Source: Streptomyces filamentosus (GTDB lineage: Bacteria > Actinomycetota > Actinomycetes > Streptomycetales > Streptomycetaceae). Taken from it: 64,000 nucleotides of DNA. This document shows positions 58,641-64,000 of the stretch, piece after piece. Numbering within the stretch: position 1 is the stretch's first letter; the number at the start of each line of letters is the position of its first letter. The translations under genes were made by a program, and so were the position numbers. The notes under the pieces are model-generated. The model was not told the origin of the DNA. It did no database searches and was given only the letters and a program-made list of their open reading frames with translations. The stretch lies in assembly GCF_014654895.1 (NCBI RefSeq), contig NZ_BNBE01000001.1:2455001-2519000 (forward strand), read 5' to 3'.

Positions 58641-59429
58641 TCAGCCCATCACGGGGAGCAGCTCCGCCAGGTCCGCGCGCTCGCCGCTCGCCGCGATCCG
58701 GGCCGCGTCGAGCTCGGCCGCCCAGCCGGACCGCCCGGTGGCCAGCCGGATCCAGGTCAGCGGGTCCGTCTCCACGACGTTCGGCGGGGTGCCCCGGGTG
58801 TGCCGGGGGCCCTCCACGCACTGCACCACCGCGTACGGCGGGACCCTGACCTCCACCGCGCCGCCCGGGGCCTTCACCGCGAGGGCGTCGGCGAGCAGCC
58901 GGGTGCAGGCCGCGAGCGCCTGCCGGTCGTACGGGATCTCCGCGCCGGTCGCGGCGGCGAGGTCGTCGGTGTGGACGACCAGTTCGACGGTCCGGGTGAC
59001 GAGGAAGTCGGCGAGGGTCATGGCCCCGAAGCGGGTCGGCACGAGCCGCTCCCCGTCCGCGCCGGCGACCAGCTCCTCGTACCGCTCCGCCGTCCGCCCG
59101 TACAGCCCCGGCAGGTCGGCGGTGTCGGCGGCGCGGACGTCCTCGTCGATCCGCGCGGCGGCCGTGCGGGTCGCGAACGGCCAGTCGAGCAGCGTCAGTT
59201 CGCGCTTCTCCGGCTCGGGCCCCTCCAGGGCGCGGACGACCGAGCCGAGCGCAGCCGTGACGTGCCCGGCGAGCTCCCGGACGGTCCAGGAGCCGAGCCG
59301 GGTGGGCCGGCCGAGGGCCTCCGGCGGCAGCGCGAGCACCGCCTCCCGCACGTGTCCGAACTGGGCCGACACGGCGGCCCTGGTCCTGGCGGGGTCGTAG
59401 CTGCGGGCGCGTTTCCTGGCGGGTGGCAT
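58641..59429 (-). CDS. maleylpyruvate-isomerase-like (DinB/MDMPI) protein with SCP2-like tail
   Basis: A 262-residue protein. Residues about 15-150 form a mycothiol-dependent maleylpyruvate-isomerase N-terminal four-helix bundle with the first His in ELAGHVTAA. The second region holds ELVVHTDDLAAATG, whose His and Asp fit metal coordination. The C-terminal half resembles the sterol-carrier-like partner domain. Mycothiol chemistry is plausible, but the substrate is unknown. It is divergent from the NTF2-like gene, with 67 bp between starts. Confidence 0.8.
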   Translation of the reverse strand: MPPARKRARSYDPARTRAAVSAQFGHVREAVLALPPEALGRPTRLGSWTVRELAGHVTAALGSVVRALEGPEPEKRELTLLDWPFATRTAAARIDEDVRAADTADLPGLYGRTAERYEELVAGADGERLVPTRFGAMTLADFLVTRTVELVVHTDDLAAATGAEIPYDRQALAACTRLLADALAVKAPGGAVEVRVPPYAVVQCVEGPRHTRGTPPNVVETDPLTWIRLATGRSGWAAELDAARIAASGERADLAELLPVMG

Positions 59430-59496
59430 GGCCCGAGGCTAACGCCGAGACTGGGAGGGAGGGGGGAAACCCCTCAGGAAAGGCAGTGGCGGGACC

Positions 59497-59904
59497 ATGA
59501 CCCATCACGAGCACCCCGACGCGGCTGTCGTGCGCCGGGGGTACGCAGCGTTCACCGCCGGCGACATGGAGACCCTCGCCTCCCTGATGACCAGCGACTG
59601 CACGCACCACTCGCCCGGCGAGAGCCAGATGTCCGGGCACTTCAAGGGCCGGGACAACGTCCTGGCGCACTACGGGAAGCTCGCCGAACTGACCCGCGGC
59701 ACCTTCCGGGTGGAGCTGAAGGACGTCTACCCGGACGGGCGGGGCCACGCGATGTCCGTCCACACCTGGCACGCCGACAAGGGCGACCGGGGCATCGAGA
59801 TGGACGGCGGCCTCTTCTTCACCCTCATCGGCGGCAAGATCTCCGACATCGACGAGTGCGTGGCCGACATCACCGAGTCGGACGCCTTCTGGGGAACGGA
59901 GTAG
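59497..59904 (+). CDS. NTF2/SnoaL-like protein
   Basis: A 135-residue alpha+beta barrel. The pattern VVRRGYAAFTAGDMETLASL near the start, then LKDVYPDGRGHAMSVHTWHA, is typical of SnoaL-like limonene-hydrolase or polyketide-cyclase relatives. No catalytic pair is certain, so it may be a ligand-binding protein. The ATG at 59497 is likely correct, though the ribosome-binding site is weak (GGCGGGACC). It converges with purL across a shared terminator. Confidence 0.78.
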   Translation: MTHHEHPDAAVVRRGYAAFTAGDMETLASLMTSDCTHHSPGESQMSGHFKGRDNVLAHYGKLAELTRGTFRVELKDVYPDGRGHAMSVHTWHADKGDRGIEMDGGLFFTLIGGKISDIDECVADITESDAFWGTE

Positions 59905-59916
59905 CGCGGACGCGGA

Positions 59917-59947
59917 AGGACCCCCGCCCGAGCGGCGCGGGGGTCCT
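59917..59947. terminator. bidirectional terminator between NTF2-like gene and purL
   Basis: An 11-bp stem, AGGACCCCCGC/GCGGGGGTCCT, with a 9-nt loop, placed between convergent genes. Confidence 0.85.
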
Positions 59948-59969
59948 CACGTGGTGCGCGGAGCGCGGA

Positions 59970-62218
<2,249 letters not shown>

Positions 62219-62219
<1 letters not shown>

Positions 62220-62899
62220 CAGGCGTTGACCAGCTTCTTGAGGATCGAGGTGAAGAAGCCGAGACCGTCCGTCTTGCCGGTGCCGATCAGCGGCTCGACG
62301 GCGTGCTCGGGGTGCGGCATCAGACCGACGACGTTGCCCGCCGCGTTCGTGATGCCGGCGATGTCGCGGAGCGAGCCGTTGGGGTTGACGTCCAGGTAGC
62401 GGAAGGCCACCCGCCCCTCGGCCTCCAGCTCGTCGAGCGTGCGCTCGTCGGCGACGTACCGGCCGTCCATGTTCTTGAGCGGGACCTCGATCTCCTGGCC
62501 CGCGGAGTAGTCCGAGGTCCAGGCGGTCTCCGCGTTCTCCACCCGCAGCTTCTGGTCGCGGCAGATGAAGTGGAGGTGGTTGTTGCGCAGCATCGCGCCC
62601 GGCAGCAGGTGGGCCTCGGTGAGGATCTGGAAGCCGTTGCAGATGCCGAGGACGGGCATGCCCGCCTTCGCCTGCTCGATGATGGTCTCCATCACCGGCG
62701 AGAAGCGCGAGATGGCGCCGGCCCGCAGGTAGTCGCCGTAGGAGAAGCCGCCGGCGAGGACCACGGCGTCGACCTGCTTGAGGTCCTTGTCGCGGTGCCA
62801 GAGCGAGACGGGCTCGGCGCCCGCGAGGCGGGCGGCGCGCAGCGCGTCCTGGTCGTCGAGCGTGCCGGGGAAGGTGACGACGCCGATGCGTGCGGTCAC
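62219..62899 (-). CDS. purQ: phosphoribosylformylglycinamidine synthase subunit PurQ
   Basis: A 226-residue class I glutamine amidotransferase that supplies ammonia to PurL. The nucleophile is the Cys in [10 protein letters not shown], and PHPEHAVE carries the His and Glu. The GTG start at 62899 overlaps the purS stop by 4 bp (GTGA). It forms the PurSQL complex. Confidence 0.97.
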
Positions 62900-63147
62900 G
62901 ACTCGACCTTCACGACGAAGTCTTCGATCACGGTGTTGGCAAGGAAGGTTTCGGCCATCTCATGGATGCGGGCGAGGGCGGCGTCGTCGACCGGTCCCTC
63001 CACCTCCAGCTCGAAGCGCTTCCCCTGACGGACGTCGGCGATTCCGGCGAACCCGAGGCGGGGCAGTGCACGCTGCACCGCCTGTCCCTGCGGGTCGAGG
63101 ATCTCCGGCTTGAGCATGACGTCGACTACGACGCGTGCCACTGGCAC
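62896..63147 (-). CDS. purS: phosphoribosylformylglycinamidine synthase subunit PurS
   Basis: An 83-residue structural subunit that bridges PurQ and PurL. It is a single PurS fold ([19 protein letters not shown] to [16 protein letters not shown]). It is the first gene of the purSQL operon. The upstream 358-bp gap should hold the operon promoter; a minus-strand TAGAAT near 63199-63204 is a candidate -10. Confidence 0.95.
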   Translation of the reverse strand: MPVARVVVDVMLKPEILDPQGQAVQRALPRLGFAGIADVRQGKRFELEVEGPVDDAALARIHEMAETFLANTVIEDFVVKVES

Positions 63148-63505
63148 TCCCGGTGGTGTGTTGCGTGGGCGGTTCCCTCAGCGTACCTGCCTCCAAATTC
63201 TACGCGGGTAGAGATCTGAAGGATCCTACAAATCCCCAGGCCGGAAGGCGCCCCCGGCGGTGATCCGCCCCAAACCCCCGCACCCCGCCGCACATGAAAT
63301 GCGAGTGAAATATTGCGCCGCTCATTGCCCCGGGACACGCTGAGACAATTGACGGGGCTTCACAATGCGACGCCCATCGCTGTACAAAGGAATCCAGAGG
63401 AAGAAAACATTGCCCCCGGGCAGCCGGCGGCCCGCTATCACCGCACGTCAGAGGCGCACCCACAGCCCCTGACAGGTGGCGGGCCACAGGAAAGGACCCA
63501 TATCC
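63148..63505. other. divergent gap between purS and lsrL
   Basis: 358 bp without a gene. Toward lsrL a TTGACG element lies at about 63350-63355 without a clear -10. Toward purS the TAGAAT near 63199 is a candidate. The 63280-63400 section is noticeably less GC-rich (for example GTGAAATATTGC), as expected near an Lsr2-type gene. No riboswitch was recognised. Confidence 0.5.
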
Positions 63506-63862
63506 GTGGCGCAGCGAGTGGTGGTCACCCTCTCCGACGACATCGACGGCGGAGAAGCGGCGGAAACGGTCGCGTTCGGTCTCGACGGGAAGATGTACGA
63601 GATCGACCTGAATACTGCCAATGCAAAGAAACTCCGCAAGGCCCTCGCGCCCTACCTCGCGGCCGGGCGCAAGCAGACCGGCAGGCAGGCGGGCAGTCGG
63701 GCGACCGGAGGTGTGACGGGGGCCACCGTCGCCTACACCCACACCGCCCTCGCCCCCGACCCCGCGGCGGTCCGCGCCTGGGCCCAGTCCAACAAGATGG
63801 ACGTGCCGGCCCGGGGCCGCATCCCCAAGCGGGTCTACGAGGCCTTCCGCGCGGCGAGCTGA
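63506..63862 (+). CDS. lsrL: Lsr2-like nucleoid protein (LsrL)
   Basis: A 118-residue protein. The N-terminal oligomerisation domain (AQRVVVTLSDDIDGGEAAET to LNTANAKKLRKALAPYL) is followed by a linker. The C-terminal AT-hook-like DNA-binding domain (VRAWAQSNKMDVPARGRIPK) carries the RGR core. Lsr2-family proteins bridge AT-rich DNA and silence acquired genes and antibiotic clusters. Streptomyces has two; the position beside purSQL fits the Lsr2-like paralogue (SCO4076) and not the main Lsr2. GTG 63506 follows AAAGGAC. Confidence 0.9.
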   Translation: MAQRVVVTLSDDIDGGEAAETVAFGLDGKMYEIDLNTANAKKLRKALAPYLAAGRKQTGRQAGSRATGGVTGATVAYTHTALAPDPAAVRAWAQSNKMDVPARGRIPKRVYEAFRAAS

Positions 63863-63915
63863 CGCCGGGCGGAGCGGGGCGGGACGACGGCCGGAGAGGG
63901 GCGGGCGGAGCGGAT

Positions 63916-63946
63916 TTGCATTCCACCCCCCTTGATCGGCTAGAGT
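63916..63946 (+). promoter_or_regulatory. promoter reading off the right edge
   Basis: TTGCAT (63916-63921), 19-bp spacer, TAGAGT (63941-63946). The transcript (GGATCACGCCGAAGGGCAAG from about 63950) has no start codon within the window. It is typical in sequence of Streptomyces stable-RNA promoters, so a tRNA may follow. Confidence 0.5.
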
Positions 63947-64000
63947 CTGGATCACGCCGAAGGGCAAGGCCGAAAAGCCGGGCCCGAAGCAGCGTGCGGG

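Noticed and set aside
59497..59904. Purine-operon membership of the NTF2-like gene
   Set aside because: It is on the opposite strand to purL and separated from it by a bidirectional terminator.

Overview
The window is high-GC chromosomal DNA from a Streptomyces. The evidence is the GC-saturated third codon positions, GTG and TTG starts, a 68-residue BldC, an AtrA-type TetR regulator, an Lsr2-like nucleoid protein, TipA and PdxR/MocR regulators, and a Streptomyces-type rRNA leader. From memory, the gene order follows the S. coelicolor core stretch from about SCO4122 (MarR) down to SCO4076 (lsrL). This is therefore conserved core chromosome and not an island. I saw no integrase, transposase, prophage, CRISPR array or complete biosynthetic cluster.

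Layout. 1-600: promoters and leader of an rRNA operon reading off the left edge. 0.6-6 kb: a MarR repressor divergent from an MFS drug exporter, then a PAS/PP2C/ATPase signalling protein behind NADH dehydrogenase II. 6-17 kb: regulators (AtrA; a membrane-anchored ECF sigma/anti-sigma/NPCBM fusion; an AfsR-like SARP-NB-ARC-TPR giant; a sporulation-associated TPR protein) around an asparagine-synthetase-fold protein with an eroded ATP loop. 17-25 kb: lhgO, trmB, a PrsW-type protease, an aldo/keto reductase, an M23 endopeptidase behind a ydaO (c-di-AMP) riboswitch, and a second PP2C phosphatase. 25-35 kb: a three-gene unit (His-rich small protein, PLP lyase/synthase, MFS exporter), a TipA-like regulator with an internal start, initiator tRNA, rhodanese, an ECF41 sigma factor with its own promoter, PdxR/MocR, a PAP2/diacylglycerol-kinase pair, NUDIX and tRNA-Lys. 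35-49 kb: a large FG-GAP secreted protein, an RGG-tailed DEAD-box helicase, a lipoprotein, a small zincin, a tRNA Glu-Asp-Phe cluster, a CcdA/DsbA thiol-redox pair, HrpA and a second identical tRNA-Asp. 49-64 kb: bldC, valine dehydrogenase, DUF3073, purM-purF, a Tat-exported sulfatase, a META lipoprotein, a mycothiol-isomerase-like protein, an NTF2-like protein, purS-purQ-purL and lsrL.

Functional themes are developmental and antibiotic regulation (atrA, bldC, the AfsR-like protein, the TPR protein, lsrL), cell-envelope control (M23 riboswitch, PAP2/DAGK, DsbA/CcdA, PrsW) and de novo purine synthesis. Several genes (prsW, the rhodanese gene, purF) have a -10 box 6-7 nt before the start codon and no Shine-Dalgarno, which suggests leaderless mRNAs. 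The least conventional items are the one-polypeptide sigma/anti-sigma fusion, the degenerate asparagine-synthetase-like protein, and the His-rich/PLP/MFS operon.
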